A stretch of 64,000 bases of DNA from Rhodococcus sp. 14-1411-2a (GTDB lineage Bacteria > Actinomycetota > Actinomycetes > Mycobacteriales > Mycobacteriaceae), in contig NZ_NPGA01000015.1 of the NCBI RefSeq assembly GCF_002259485.1, positions 602,001-666,000 on the forward strand, given 5' to 3'. Shown in pieces: positions 1 to 8,262 of the stretch. The translations under genes were made by a program, and so were the position numbers. The notes beneath the pieces were generated by a model, which saw nothing but the letters and a program-made list of their open reading frames with translations, was not told the DNA's origin and searched no databases. Position 1 is the stretch's first letter. Each line of letters begins with the position of its first letter.

Positions 1-343
1 ATGCGACGTCGTCGTAGCGCTCGAGCTTGGGCCTCTGATGGGCGTGCACGGTGTCCTCGACCATCAGCTCGTGCAGGCCGTAACACTGGGCGATCGCGCT
101 CATCTGGTGTTCGTCGGGTGCATGCAGACCGACCCACACGAATCCCTCGCCGCGGGCGCGGACCTCCGCGATGGCCGAGGTGTGCGTGAATCTCCCGGGC
201 AGTCGAGCCCCGTCGACGTAGACCGCGCAGTCGACGATCGCCCGGGCCGTGGGCACCGGAATGCGCGGTATCGGCTCGGGACCGGCCTTGGCCGAACGTC
301 GATGCAGTGACGGCAGCGACGGGCGTGGTGGAAGGGACGGCAT
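1..343 (-). CDS. corA: CorA family magnesium/cobalt transporter, N-terminal part (runs off the window)
   Basis: The reverse strand is open from an ATG at 341-343 to the window edge (114 codons), starting MPSLPPRPSL. The segment VDCAVYVDGARLPGRF, then WVGLHAPDEHQMSAIA and VHAHQRPKLERYDD, is the typical start of the cytoplasmic domain of actinobacterial CorA. CorA is a pentameric inner-membrane channel for Mg2+ (also Co2+, Ni2+); its two transmembrane helices and GMN motif lie at the C-terminus, outside this window, so channel identity rests on the N-terminal domain only. It is divergent from the PHP gene with about 50 bases between starts. Confident at family level. Confidence 0.88.
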   Translation of the reverse strand, partial: MPSLPPRPSLPSLHRRSAKAGPEPIPRIPVPTARAIVDCAVYVDGARLPGRFTHTSAIAEVRARGEGFVWVGLHAPDEHQMSAIAQCYGLHELMVEDTVHAHQRPKLERYDDVA

Positions 344-394
344 GGCGGGCAATCGTACGCCAGCAAAACGACGACGGAGTGGGCCTGGAACACT

Positions 395-1237
395 GTGCAG
401 GTGCTCATCGATCTCCACACCCACTCGACGGCGTCCGACGGCACCGACAGCCCGGCCGAGCTGGTCCGCGCCGCAGCCGAGGCGGGACTGTCGGTGGTGG
501 CTCTGACCGACCACGACACCACCTCGGGGTGGGACGAAGCGGCCGCCGCACTGCCGTCCGGCCTCACGCTCGTGCGCGGCATGGAACTCTCCTGCACCGG
601 GCGAGGCGAGGACGGCGAGCCGGTCCCCGTGCACCTGCTCGCGTATCTGTTCGACCCGGCGAACGCGGCCTTCGCGGGCGAGCGCGCACGGTTGCGCGGC
701 GAGCGGGTCACTCGATTGCGTGCCATCGCCGAGAAGATGGCGGCGGACGGTCTGCCCATCGATCCCGACGCGGTGCTGGCCTCGGCCGGAGCGGCAGCCG
801 GACGACCGCACCTGGGTCGCGCGCTGATCGACGCCGGCTACGTTCCGAACATGGACGCAGCCTTCGCCGGTCCGTTGGCGACGAGCGGCAAGTACTACGT
901 CGAGAAGGTCGACACTCCCCTCGAGGTCGCGGTCGACATGATCGCCGCGGCAGGCGGTGTCAGTGTGCTCGCGCACGCCAGAGCTCGTGCCCGCGGTCGC
1001 ATCCTCGACCTCGATCACATTCGCGAACTCGCAACGCGCGGTCTCGGGGGAGTGGAAGTGCATCACATGGACCACTCGCCGCAGGACACCGCGGTGATGG
1101 CCGATCTCGCTGCCGAACTGGACCTGATCGTCACCGGATCCTCGGACTACCACGGCACCAACAAGACGGTGAAACTGGGCGAATACACCACGGCCCCAGA
1201 GCAATACGACCGTCTCGTCGCGGCGGCACGCCCATGA
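395..1237 (+). CDS. PHP-domain phosphoesterase (TrpH/YciV-like)
   Basis: 280 residues with a GTG start. The first residues LIDLHTHSTASDGT give the HxH motif I of the PHP superfamily, followed by ALTDHDT (motif II), a conserved Glu in GMELSC, HARAR in the middle and a C-terminal SSDYHG, all metal ligands of a trinuclear-type phosphoesterase site. Known relatives are 3',5'-nucleoside bisphosphate phosphatases and the 5'-3' exoribonuclease RNase AM (YciV/TrpH). No polymerase domain is attached, so it is a stand-alone enzyme, presumably cytoplasmic. Its stop overlaps the start of the MarC gene by four bases (ATGA at 1234-1237), so the two are probably translationally coupled. The substrate cannot be read from the sequence. 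Confidence 0.88.
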   Translation: MQVLIDLHTHSTASDGTDSPAELVRAAAEAGLSVVALTDHDTTSGWDEAAAALPSGLTLVRGMELSCTGRGEDGEPVPVHLLAYLFDPANAAFAGERARLRGERVTRLRAIAEKMAADGLPIDPDAVLASAGAAAGRPHLGRALIDAGYVPNMDAAFAGPLATSGKYYVEKVDTPLEVAVDMIAAAGGVSVLAHARARARGRILDLDHIRELATRGLGGVEVHHMDHSPQDTAVMADLAAELDLIVTGSSDYHGTNKTVKLGEYTTAPEQYDRLVAAARP

Positions 1238-1848
1238 CATTCGACGTGACGCTCTACCTGACGGTGCTCATCACCCTGTTCGTCATCATGGACCCACCGG
1301 GCGCGATCCCCGTGTTCCTGTCGCTGGTGGGCCGCAAGAGCAAAGAAGAACGCAACAAGGCCGCGTGGCAGGCTCCCGCCGTCTCACTGACCGTCATCTC
1401 GGTGTTCGCGATCGGCGGCCAAGCGATCCTGAGCTACCTGCACATCGGCATTCCGGCACTGCAGGGCGCAGGTGGGTTGTTGCTGCTGCTCATCGCGTTG
1501 TCACTGCTCACCGGAAAGGGCGCGGGCGGAGACACCGCCGCGGAGGACGTCAACGTCGCGCTCGTGCCGCTCGGGACTCCGCTCATGGCCGGCCCCGGTG
1601 CCATTGCCGCGGTGATCGTCTACGTCAGCCAGGCCGACGGTGACGCCGGTTCGTTCCTGGCAATTGCGTTGGGCATCATCACCATTCACGTGCTGTTCTT
1701 CCTGGTGCTGCGATTCTCGACGGCGCTGATCCGGCTCCTCGGAGAGGGCGGCATCTCGCTGTTGGCCCGCATCGCCGGCCTGTTGCTCGCCGCCATCGCG
1801 GTGCAGCTGATCGCGGATTCTGTTCGCGGATTCGTGGCCGGCGGATGA
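1234..1848 (+). CDS. MarC family integral membrane protein
   Basis: 204 residues, about six predicted membrane segments. The N-terminal LFVIMDPPGAIPVFLSL is the MarC (UPF0056) signature, and PLGTPLMAGPGAIAAVI is the second conserved repeat half. MarC proteins were once linked to multiple antibiotic resistance in E. coli, but that role was not upheld, and the transported substrate is unknown. The start ATG overlaps the preceding PHP stop and its own stop overlaps the next start (ATGA at 1845-1848), giving a tight three-gene unit. Confidence 0.9.
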   Translation: MTFDVTLYLTVLITLFVIMDPPGAIPVFLSLVGRKSKEERNKAAWQAPAVSLTVISVFAIGGQAILSYLHIGIPALQGAGGLLLLLIALSLLTGKGAGGDTAAEDVNVALVPLGTPLMAGPGAIAAVIVYVSQADGDAGSFLAIALGIITIHVLFFLVLRFSTALIRLLGEGGISLLARIAGLLLAAIAVQLIADSVRGFVAGG

Positions 1849-2132
1849 CCGGGGGATCGTTCGGGCTCCGATTCCTGCGCGGGCTCAGTGGCATCGTCAC
1901 CGCAGGACTGGTGGTGCTCGCCATAGGCGTCGCCGTCACGCAGTATCTGGGGCACTCCCGCGGATTCCCCGGTCCTGGCGGTCTCTCGGTCGCCGCACAC
2001 ATCGTCGCGGCGATCGTTGCCGTGTTCGCGCAGCGCGTCACCGATCACCGTCGCGGATTCTCGGCCGTCCTCGGGGCGATCGTGGTCTTCGTCGCCACCG
2101 GCCTCGTCCTGTGGACACAGTGGTGGCAGTAG
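1845..2132 (+). CDS. Small membrane protein, function unknown
   Basis: 95 residues with three hydrophobic stretches (about residues 10-33, 45-62 and 70-92) separated by short polar turns, so probably a three-helix membrane protein. It begins at the ATG that overlaps the MarC stop by four bases, which supports it as a real, co-translated gene. I do not recognise a family. The final codons lie in a 13-base direct repeat (GTGGTGGCAGTAG at 2120-2132 and again at 2138-2150); the first copy contains the stop codon. No catalytic motif is visible. Confidence 0.7.
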   Translation: MTGGSFGLRFLRGLSGIVTAGLVVLAIGVAVTQYLGHSRGFPGPGGLSVAAHIVAAIVAVFAQRVTDHRRGFSAVLGAIVVFVATGLVLWTQWWQ

Positions 2133-2403
2133 AAGCGGTGGTGGCAGTAGCACAGCGGTGGCACCGAGATCTGCTCCGTTCTGACTCTGTGGTCAGGTGG
2201 GGTGGCGATGTGGCACACTGGGGCACCGACAGGGCTACAGCCCATCGCTGATCGTGCAGGCGCACCCGCCTCACATGCGAGACACGCTCTCGGCAGTTTG
2301 CAGCCAGCACTGGCGCACTCCGACGGCCCTCATTTCCACCACTCACTTCGTTGACATTTCGTCGCCTCGCCGGTCGAGGTCGACAGTGCGAGGAGCTTTC
2401 ACC
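2133..2403. other. Intergenic region upstream of malic enzyme
   Basis: About 270 bases without a convincing gene. It starts with the second copy of a GTGGTGGCAGTAG direct repeat (2138-2150) and ends with a purine-rich ribosome-binding stretch (GAGGAGC, about 10 bases before the GTG at 2404). An open frame continues upstream of that GTG, but it lacks coding character and a ribosome-binding site. A malic enzyme promoter is expected here, but I cannot point to clear -35/-10 boxes. Confidence 0.5.
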
Positions 2404-3609
2404 GTGACGGCAGTCGAAGACACCGCAGCAACACCCACAACGCCGGCCCTTCCCGCCGGAATCACCGACGAGGAGATCTTCGCCGGGCACCTCGGCGGGA
2501 AGCTGTCGGTCGAGTTGGCAGCGCCGCTCGAGACCCAGCGCGATCTCTCTATCGCCTACACTCCCGGAGTGGCCCAGGTCAGCCGCGCCATCGCCGCCGA
2601 ACCCGCGCTGGCCAAGCGATACACCTGGACCGATCGCCTCGTCGCCGTCATCTCCGACGGTTCCGCCGTGCTCGGCCTGGGCGATATCGGTCCGCGCGCG
2701 TCGTTGCCGGTGATGGAAGGCAAGGCCGCACTGTTCAAGAAGTTCGCGGGCCTCGACTCCATCCCGATCGTGCTCGACACCAACGACGTCGACGAGATCG
2801 TCGAGACCATCGTGCGGATGCGGCACAGCTTCGGTGCCGTGAACCTCGAAGACATCTCGGCGCCGCGCTGCTTCGAGATCGAACGCCGCGTCATCGAGGC
2901 GCTCGAATGCCCGGTCATGCACGACGACCAACACGGCACCGCCATCGTCGTCCTCGCCGCGCTCAACGGGGCCGCGAAGGTGCAGGGCCGGAGCACCTCC
3001 GAACTGAAGGTCGTCATCTCCGGAGCCGGGGCAGCAGGTGTGGCGTGCGCCAACATGCTGCTCCTGGCCGGCATCCGGGACGTGGTGGTGCTGGACTCGC
3101 GGGGGATCGTCTCTTCCGATCGCCAGGATCTCACCAGCGTCAAGGCCGACCTCGCCGCGCGCACCAACCCCCGTACACTGGCCGGCGGAGCGGTCGACGC
3201 CCTGGCCGGAGCCGACGTGTTCCTCGGTCTGTCCGCGGGCAAGGTCGACGAGAGCTACATCGCCTCGATGGCCCCGAACTCCATCGTGTTCGCGCTGTCC
3301 AACCCGGATCCGGAGATCCATCCGGAGGTGGCGAGGAAGTACGCCGCCGTCGTGGCAACCGGACGCAGCGACTTCCCGAACCAGATCAACAATGTTCTCG
3401 CCTTCCCCGGTGTGTTCAAGGGCGCGCTCGACGCAGGTGCCCGCCGCATCACCGAAGGCATGAAGCTCGCCGCTGCCGAGGCAATCCTCTCGGTTCTCGG
3501 CGACGAGTTGGCTGCGAACAAAATCGTGCCCAGCCCACTCGATCCTCGTGTCGCCCCGGCCGTTGCGGACGCAGTTGCGGCAGCAGCGCGAGCCGAGGGC
3601 GTCGCGTAG
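2404..3609 (+). CDS. Malic enzyme (malate dehydrogenase, oxaloacetate-decarboxylating)
   Basis: 401 residues. It oxidatively decarboxylates malate to pyruvate and CO2 with NAD(P)+, linking the TCA cycle to pyruvate and NADPH supply. The order of motifs is that of the short bacterial type: AYTPGVAQVSRAI, SDGSAVLGLGDIGPRA (metal/malate site), EDISAPRCFEIE, HDDQHGTAIVVLAAL, then the Rossmann motif VISGAGAAGVACANM and the C-terminal FALSNPDPEIHPE and FPGVFKGALD. There is no C-terminal phosphotransacetylase domain, unlike E. coli MaeB. The start chosen is GTG at 2404, about 10 bases after GAGGAGC; the upstream extension lacks coding character. A strong hairpin follows the stop. Cofactor preference is not decidable by eye. 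Confidence 0.92.
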   Translation: MTAVEDTAATPTTPALPAGITDEEIFAGHLGGKLSVELAAPLETQRDLSIAYTPGVAQVSRAIAAEPALAKRYTWTDRLVAVISDGSAVLGLGDIGPRASLPVMEGKAALFKKFAGLDSIPIVLDTNDVDEIVETIVRMRHSFGAVNLEDISAPRCFEIERRVIEALECPVMHDDQHGTAIVVLAALNGAAKVQGRSTSELKVVISGAGAAGVACANMLLLAGIRDVVVLDSRGIVSSDRQDLTSVKADLAARTNPRTLAGGAVDALAGADVFLGLSAGKVDESYIASMAPNSIVFALSNPDPEIHPEVARKYAAVVATGRSDFPNQINNVLAFPGVFKGALDAGARRITEGMKLAAAEAILSVLGDELAANKIVPSPLDPRVAPAVADAVAAAARAEGVA

Positions 3610-3621
3610 GAAAACGGAAAG

Positions 3622-3674
3622 AAAACACCGGCGAACCCGGCCCCACCCGGGCCTGCGGTTCGCCGGTGTCTTTC
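3622..3674. terminator. Bidirectional intrinsic terminator between malic enzyme and proZ
   Basis: Perfect 12-base inverted repeat, ACACCGGCGAAC at 3625-3636 with GTTCGCCGGTGT at 3658-3669, flanked by AAAG on the left and CTTTC on the right, so it has a short T-run in both directions. It sits exactly between two convergent stops. Confidence 0.85.
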
Positions 3675-3687
3675 GTCGTGGCTCGAG

Positions 3688-4380
3688 TCAGACCCTGGCG
3701 AGTCCGGTCGGCATCCGCCGCAGGCGACCGGTTCCAGGAACGGACGCCCACACGGCGAGTGCGAGCAGGCCGTCGACGATCAGGGTCAGCAGCGCCACCA
3801 GAATCGCGCCGACCAGAACGCGGCCGTAGTCGTAGAGCGCGAGCCCGTCGAAGATGTAACGGCCGAGCCCGCCGAGGTTGACGTAGGCCGCGATGGTCGC
3901 GGTGGCGATGATCTGCAGTGTGGTGTTGCGCAACCCGCCGAGGATCAGGGGAAGAGCGTTGGGGATCTCGACGCGAAACAGCACTTGGGTTTCGGTCATC
4001 CCCATCGCCCGGGCGGCGTCGACGACGTTGGCGTCGACGTTCGCGATGCCGGAGTACGTGCCGGCCAACAGCGGAGGAATGCCCAGCAGCACCAATGCGA
4101 TGATCGGCGGGATCAGGCCCAACCCGATCACCAGAACCAGAAACACGAGAATGCCGAGGGTCGGCAGCGACCGCAGCGCGTTGACGAGCCCGACGATGAC
4201 GGCCTCACCGCGGCGCAGGTGACCGATGAGCAGACCGACCGGAACCGCGACGGCAGCCGAGAGCAACACTGCCAACAGGCTGTACCACATGTGTTCGATC
4301 AGCCGTGCGCCGATTCCCGTGGGACCGGCCCAATTTCCGCCGTCGAGAATGTACGAGAACGCCTCGGAGAAGAGATTCAT
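3688..4380 (-). CDS. proZ: Glycine betaine/proline-type ABC importer, permease subunit 2
   Basis: 230 residues, five to six hydrophobic segments. The conserved EAA loop reads DAARAMGMTETQVLFRVEIP, characteristic of ProW/OpuCB-type permeases that contact the ATPase. The longer frame reaches further upstream, but ATG at 4380 overlaps the stop of the preceding permease by four bases (ATGA), as in the rest of the operon, so I take that start. It should form the membrane heterodimer with the product of 4377-5042 and import compatible solutes such as glycine betaine, choline or ectoine. Gene order matches the proXVWZ operon of M. tuberculosis. It is the last gene of the operon, followed by the shared terminator. 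Confidence 0.9.
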   Translation of the reverse strand: MNLFSEAFSYILDGGNWAGPTGIGARLIEHMWYSLLAVLLSAAVAVPVGLLIGHLRRGEAVIVGLVNALRSLPTLGILVFLVLVIGLGLIPPIIALVLLGIPPLLAGTYSGIANVDANVVDAARAMGMTETQVLFRVEIPNALPLILGGLRNTTLQIIATATIAAYVNLGGLGRYIFDGLALYDYGRVLVGAILVALLTLIVDGLLALAVWASVPGTGRLRRMPTGLARV

Positions 4381-5042
4381 GCGCGTGCCTTCTTCTTCGA
4401 CGAGCCTGTGCTCAGCCGCGTCCACGGGGTGAGACGACGCCCCAGCAGGTACAGGGCCGCGTCGAAGATCAACGCCAGGAACACGATCGAGATGATGCCC
4501 GCGAAAATCTGATCGGGATAGTCACGCTGGTAGCCCTGGGTGAACAGCTGGCCGAGGCCGCCGATGCCGATCACCGAGCCCACCGAGACCAACGAGATGT
4601 TCGTGACCGCGACGACCCTGATGTTGGCGATGAGTACCGGAAGTGCCAGTGGCAGTTCGACGGTCACTGCTCTCCGCAGTGTCGAGTAGCCCATCGCCTC
4701 GGCGGAATCGACCACGGCGAACGGCACCGAATCGAGTGCCTCGGGTACTGCGCGCACGAGCAGCGCGGTCGAGTACACCGCCAGCGCGATCACCACGTTC
4801 AACGGATCGAGAACGGGCAGACCGACGATCGCGGGGATGGTGACGAACAAAGCCAGCGACGGAAGCGTGAAGGCAATACTGGCCACCGTCAACGTGATTC
4901 GGCGAACCCAACGGGTGTTGCGAATGACGGTACCCAACGGGATGGCGATCAACAGTCCGATGAGCAGCGGGACGAGCGAGAGATACAGGTGAGTCTTCGT
5001 GTAGCCGAGAACCACATCGAAGTTGTCCAGCAGCCAGATCAC
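4377..5042 (-). CDS. proW: Glycine betaine/proline-type ABC importer, permease subunit 1
   Basis: 221 residues starting VIWLLDNFDV from GTG at 5042, which overlaps the stop of the ATPase gene (GTGA). Five to six membrane spans; the EAA-type loop is DSAEAMGYSTLRRAVTVELP, followed by the family-typical SVGSVIGIGGLGQLFTQG. It is the partner permease of ProZ. The pair of separate permeases with one CBS-containing ATPase and a lipoprotein binding protein is the OpuC/ProU type known to respond to osmotic stress in other bacteria. Confidence 0.9.
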   Translation of the reverse strand: MIWLLDNFDVVLGYTKTHLYLSLVPLLIGLLIAIPLGTVIRNTRWVRRITLTVASIAFTLPSLALFVTIPAIVGLPVLDPLNVVIALAVYSTALLVRAVPEALDSVPFAVVDSAEAMGYSTLRRAVTVELPLALPVLIANIRVVAVTNISLVSVGSVIGIGGLGQLFTQGYQRDYPDQIFAGIISIVFLALIFDAALYLLGRRLTPWTRLSTGSSKKKARA

Positions 5043-6190
5043 TGTTCGTTGTCCCCGGTAGTGAGGAAGTGGTGCCGGTTGCGTTCGGAGTCCTCCGACT
5101 TGCGTTGTGCAGCAAGGTTTTCGAGTATCTCAGCCCCGTCGACGCTACCCACGGCCGCCCCGGATGCATCGACCGCGACACCGATCCCCGACGGCGAGGA
5201 GATCGCCGAGTCGAGTGCCTGACGCAGATCGCCGCCCTCGAGGAACAGGGAGCCGCCCGCCGCCGTGCTCTCGTCGATGCTCCGGCCTTCGCGCACCTTC
5301 TCGACTCCGGTCGCGTCGATCCATCCGAGTGGACGGCGCTGCCCATCGACGACGAGGACCCACTGCCCCTGGTCCAGCCTCAGACCGTGGATCTCGTCCT
5401 CGGTCGCCGTATGGATGGGGTGCATGGTCACCGACTGTGCCGATCGAAACGACAGGCCGCGGTAGCCACGATCGCGACCGACGAACGACGCCACGAAGGA
5501 CGTTGCCGGGGAGGCGAGTACGGTTTCCGGCTTGTCGTACTGCTGCAATCGGCCCTGGGGTCCGAACACGGCGATGCGATCACCGAGCCGTACGGCCTCG
5601 TCGATGTCGTGGGTGACGAACACGATCGTCTTCTTCAGATCGGCCTGCAGTCGCAGCATCTCGATCTGCAGTTCCTCCCGAACCACCGGGTCGACCGCGC
5701 TGAAGGGCTCGTCCATCAGCAGGATCGGCGGGTCTGCGGCAAGCGCCCGGGCGACGCCCACACGCTGTTGCTGCCCGCCGGACAGTTGCGCCGGGTAGCG
5801 CGAGGCGAATGCCGGGTCGAGGCCGACGCGCTCGAGAACGTCGAGCGCGGCTGTGCGTGCTGCGCGACGCGATTCGCCGTTGAGTACCGGCACCGTGGCG
5901 ACGTTGTCGACGACGGTCCGGTGCGGCAGCAACCCGGCACTCTGGATGACGTATCCGATGCCGCGGCGCAGCTTCACCGCGTCGATGTCGGCGATGTTGC
6001 GCCCGTCGACCGTGATGACGCCCGAGGTGGGCGTGATCATGCGATTGATCATTCGCATCGAGGTGGTCTTGCCGCAGCCGGACGGCCCCACGAACACGGT
6101 GAACGAGTGTGGCTCGATCACCAGGTCCAGCGAGTCGACGGCAGTGGTGCCGTCCGGATACGTCTTGTTGATGCTCTCGAAGGTGATCAT
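5039..6190 (-). CDS. proV: Glycine betaine/proline-type ABC importer, ATP-binding subunit with CBS domains
   Basis: 383 residues. Walker A GPSGCGKT at residues 35-42, Q-loop in VIQSAGLLPH, signature LSGGQ at 136-140, Walker B ILLMDEP around 156-162, switch His in FVTHDIDEA. After about residue 245 comes a paired CBS region (VTMHPIHTATEDEIHGL, then VAVDASGAAVGSVDGAEIL), which in OpuA-type ATPases senses ionic strength or cyclic di-AMP. The start is ATG at 6190, sharing its A with the TGA of the binding-protein gene; a longer upstream frame reads back into that gene and is not used. Confidence 0.92.
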   Translation of the reverse strand: MITFESINKTYPDGTTAVDSLDLVIEPHSFTVFVGPSGCGKTTSMRMINRMITPTSGVITVDGRNIADIDAVKLRRGIGYVIQSAGLLPHRTVVDNVATVPVLNGESRRAARTAALDVLERVGLDPAFASRYPAQLSGGQQQRVGVARALAADPPILLMDEPFSAVDPVVREELQIEMLRLQADLKKTIVFVTHDIDEAVRLGDRIAVFGPQGRLQQYDKPETVLASPATSFVASFVGRDRGYRGLSFRSAQSVTMHPIHTATEDEIHGLRLDQGQWVLVVDGQRRPLGWIDATGVEKVREGRSIDESTAAGGSLFLEGGDLRQALDSAISSPSGIGVAVDASGAAVGSVDGAEILENLAAQRKSEDSERNRHHFLTTGDNEQ

Positions 6191-7164
6191 CAGCTGACCG
6201 GCTGATCCAGACCCTTGTCCTGGACCCAATCCGCTGCTGCTGCCGCGGGCTCGACCTTCTCGTCACCGGACACTCGCGTGTTCAGCGCAATCAGCTCCTC
6301 GGTGGTGATCTGCGCCGACACGGCGTCGAGCACCTGAGTGAGCTTGTCGGACTGCTTGGCTGTACGCAGCACCGGAATGATGTTCTGGGCCGCGAAGTTG
6401 TTCTCCGGGTCCTCGAGGACGACCAGATCGTTCTGTGCGATCGAGGGGGCGGTGGTGAAGATGTCCGCGGCGACGACCTGTCCGGAGACGAGGGCCTCGA
6501 CCGTCGCCGGGCCGCCGCCGTCGGAGATCGGGATGTAGTTGCCGGGCGAGATGTCCAGGCCGTACTTGTCTCGCAGACCGGGCAGGCCGCCGACGCGTTC
6601 CTGGAATTCCGGGGTACCGGCGAAGGTCACCTCGGAGGAGAACGGGGCGAGGTCGCCGATGGTGGTGAGGTTGCGCTCGGTGGCGGTCTGGCGCGTGACG
6701 ACGACGGCGTCCTTGTCCTCGCCCGGTGCCTGCGCTGTCACGGTGAGGTCGTCGCCCAGAGCCGCGGGCAGTGCGGCCAGGACGTCCTCGGAGGACGTGG
6801 CGGTCGCGGATTCGTCCAAGTACTGCAGCAGGTTGCCGGTGTAGTCGGGGATCAGGTCGATCGACCCGTCTCGCACTGCCGGAATGTAGGCCTCACGGCT
6901 GCCGATGTTGAGCTTGGTGCTCACCTCGAAACCGTTGGCGCGCAGAGCCTCGGCGTAGATGTTCGCCACGGTCTCGGACTCGGGGAAGTTGGCCGAGCCG
7001 ACGATGATCGAGTTGGTGTCGCTGTTGCTCTCGCCGCCACCGCTGGACAGTGGATCCGAATTTCCGCCGCAGGCGGTCAGAGCGGTGACCGAGAGAGCGA
7101 GTGCGGCTACGGCGGCCACTGCCCTCGGAGCGGAGAACGCGCGCGTGATTCGGGAGGTGGTCAT
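6190..7164 (-). CDS. proX: Glycine betaine-type substrate-binding lipoprotein
   Basis: 324 residues, first gene of the operon. The start is ATG at 7164, preceded by GGAAGGA at good spacing. A lipoprotein signal peptide ends in LTAC with Cys32 as the lipidated residue. The mature part has the OpuAC/ProX fold signs: IIVGSANFPESETVANIYAEAL, then AYIPAVRDGSIDLIPDYTGN and VVTRQTA. It should bind the solute outside the membrane and deliver it to ProWZ. It is transcribed away from a second binding protein (7372-8262) of the same family. The shared control region contains a perfect inverted repeat at 7265-7306. Confidence 0.9.
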   Translation of the reverse strand: MTTSRITRAFSAPRAVAAVAALALSVTALTACGGNSDPLSSGGGESNSDTNSIIVGSANFPESETVANIYAEALRANGFEVSTKLNIGSREAYIPAVRDGSIDLIPDYTGNLLQYLDESATATSSEDVLAALPAALGDDLTVTAQAPGEDKDAVVVTRQTATERNLTTIGDLAPFSSEVTFAGTPEFQERVGGLPGLRDKYGLDISPGNYIPISDGGGPATVEALVSGQVVAADIFTTAPSIAQNDLVVLEDPENNFAAQNIIPVLRTAKQSDKLTQVLDAVSAQITTEELIALNTRVSGDEKVEPAAAAADWVQDKGLDQPVS

Positions 7165-7264
7165 GGTGTCCTTCCATCGGTTCGGGCACAGTCCTACCCA
7201 TCGCCGATCGCCGCCTCCGGGCTGCGGGGGCATCGTCGAAACCAGGACTCGGGCTGCTCGGGAT

Positions 7265-7306
7265 GGTAGTCGAATTCAGCGTGCCCATAAGGTTGGTTCG
7301 ACTACC
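7265..7306. promoter_or_regulatory. Perfect inverted repeat in the divergent proX / second binding-protein promoter region
   Basis: GGTAGTCGAA at 7265-7274 and TTCGACTACC at 7297-7306: ten perfectly paired bases separated by 22. It lies between two divergently transcribed genes for binding proteins of the same family, about 100 bases from proX and 65 from the other start. Function as a shared operator is an inference from position and symmetry. Confidence 0.55.
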
Positions 7307-7371
7307 GTCTCGTTCGCACTAGTGCCCCGCGGCCGAGATCGGTAAACCACCCGGGCAGTGAACAGGAGAAA

Positions 7372-8262
7372 ATGACAGTGCGATCGTCGGTTCTGGCAGC
7401 AGCCCTGGTGATGTCGATCGCCGGACTGGTCGGCGGTTGCAGTGCGGGCGCGTCGACCGACCCTGCCGGCGCGGCCGTCGTCGTCGGAGCAGGCAGCTCG
7501 GATCTGTCGCGTCTGCTCGCGCAGATCTACGCCGGTGGACTGCGGTCGACGGGAGCGGACGTCGAGGTGAAGGACGACCTGGGAGACCGAGCCGACTACC
7601 TCGCGGCACTGGACCGCGGTGAGGTGACGATGGTTCCCGATCTCACCGGAGAACTGCTGCGCACCTTCGACACTCTGTCTGCGGCAACCGAGGCCGAGGA
7701 CGTGTACACCGAACTGAACCGATCACTGCCGGCCGGGTTGTCGGTGGGGGATTACGCCACCGCCGAGGATCGACTTGCCATTGCGGTGGCGTCGGACAGT
7801 GAATCGGGCGACGAGACGGTGACCGACTTCCTGGGGCGTGAGGAAAAGACCGTGGGAATCGTGGACGGCCAGGTCGATCCCATGGACGTCATTGCCGAAG
7901 GCACGAAGAGTCCCACGTTCACAGGGGCGTCGTTCACCGATATCACTCCGTATGCCGATGCGCAGTCCGCCGTCGACGGGTTGAACGCCGGGGAGGTCGA
8001 CGTACTCGCGATTCGCACCGCCTCGTTCGGCCCGTTGGCGAAGGATCTGACCACGCTGCCCGACGACGATCATGTGTATCCCGCGCAGAACGTGGTTCCG
8101 CTCTACGTCGACGGAGTGCTCAGCGAGAGTGCTGTGAGGTCCTTTTCCGTGGTGGCGGGGGAGCTGACGACTGCGGACCTCGCCGACATGATCGGCGAGG
8201 TCCGCAACGGCGTTCCGTCAGGCGAGGTCGCCGGCCGCTGGCTCGGTGAGCGCAACCTGTGA
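7372..8262 (+). CDS. Second OpuAC-type substrate-binding lipoprotein (orphan)
   Basis: 296 residues from ATG 7372, seven bases after an AGGAG. The signal peptide ends VGGC with Cys23 lipidated. The body follows the ProX pattern in reduced form: VVVGAGSSDLSRLLAQIYAGGL, LAALDRGEVTMVPDLTGELL, LAIAVASDSES, VYPAQNVVPLY. It is a paralogue of the divergent proX product but has no permease or ATPase of its own, so it may feed the neighbouring ProVWZ with a different ligand or act as a sensor. Its 3' end overlaps the convergent esterase gene by 45 bases, and a 14-bp hairpin lies in its last 30 codons. Confidence 0.85.
   Translation: MTVRSSVLAAALVMSIAGLVGGCSAGASTDPAGAAVVVGAGSSDLSRLLAQIYAGGLRSTGADVEVKDDLGDRADYLAALDRGEVTMVPDLTGELLRTFDTLSAATEAEDVYTELNRSLPAGLSVGDYATAEDRLAIAVASDSESGDETVTDFLGREEKTVGIVDGQVDPMDVIAEGTKSPTFTGASFTDITPYADAQSAVDGLNAGEVDVLAIRTASFGPLAKDLTTLPDDDHVYPAQNVVPLYVDGVLSESAVRSFSVVAGELTTADLADMIGEVRNGVPSGEVAGRWLGERNL
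8173..8205. terminator. Perfect 14-bp hairpin inside the 3' end of the second binding-protein gene
   Basis: GCGGACCTCGCCGA at 8173-8186 pairs perfectly with 8192-8205 around a five-base loop. It lies inside the coding sequence of the + gene (stop at 8262) and just past the end of the convergent - gene (8218), so it is well placed to end transcription of the esterase operon. No T-run follows on either strand; this is the I-shaped type described in actinobacteria. Terminator function is inferred. Confidence 0.5.
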
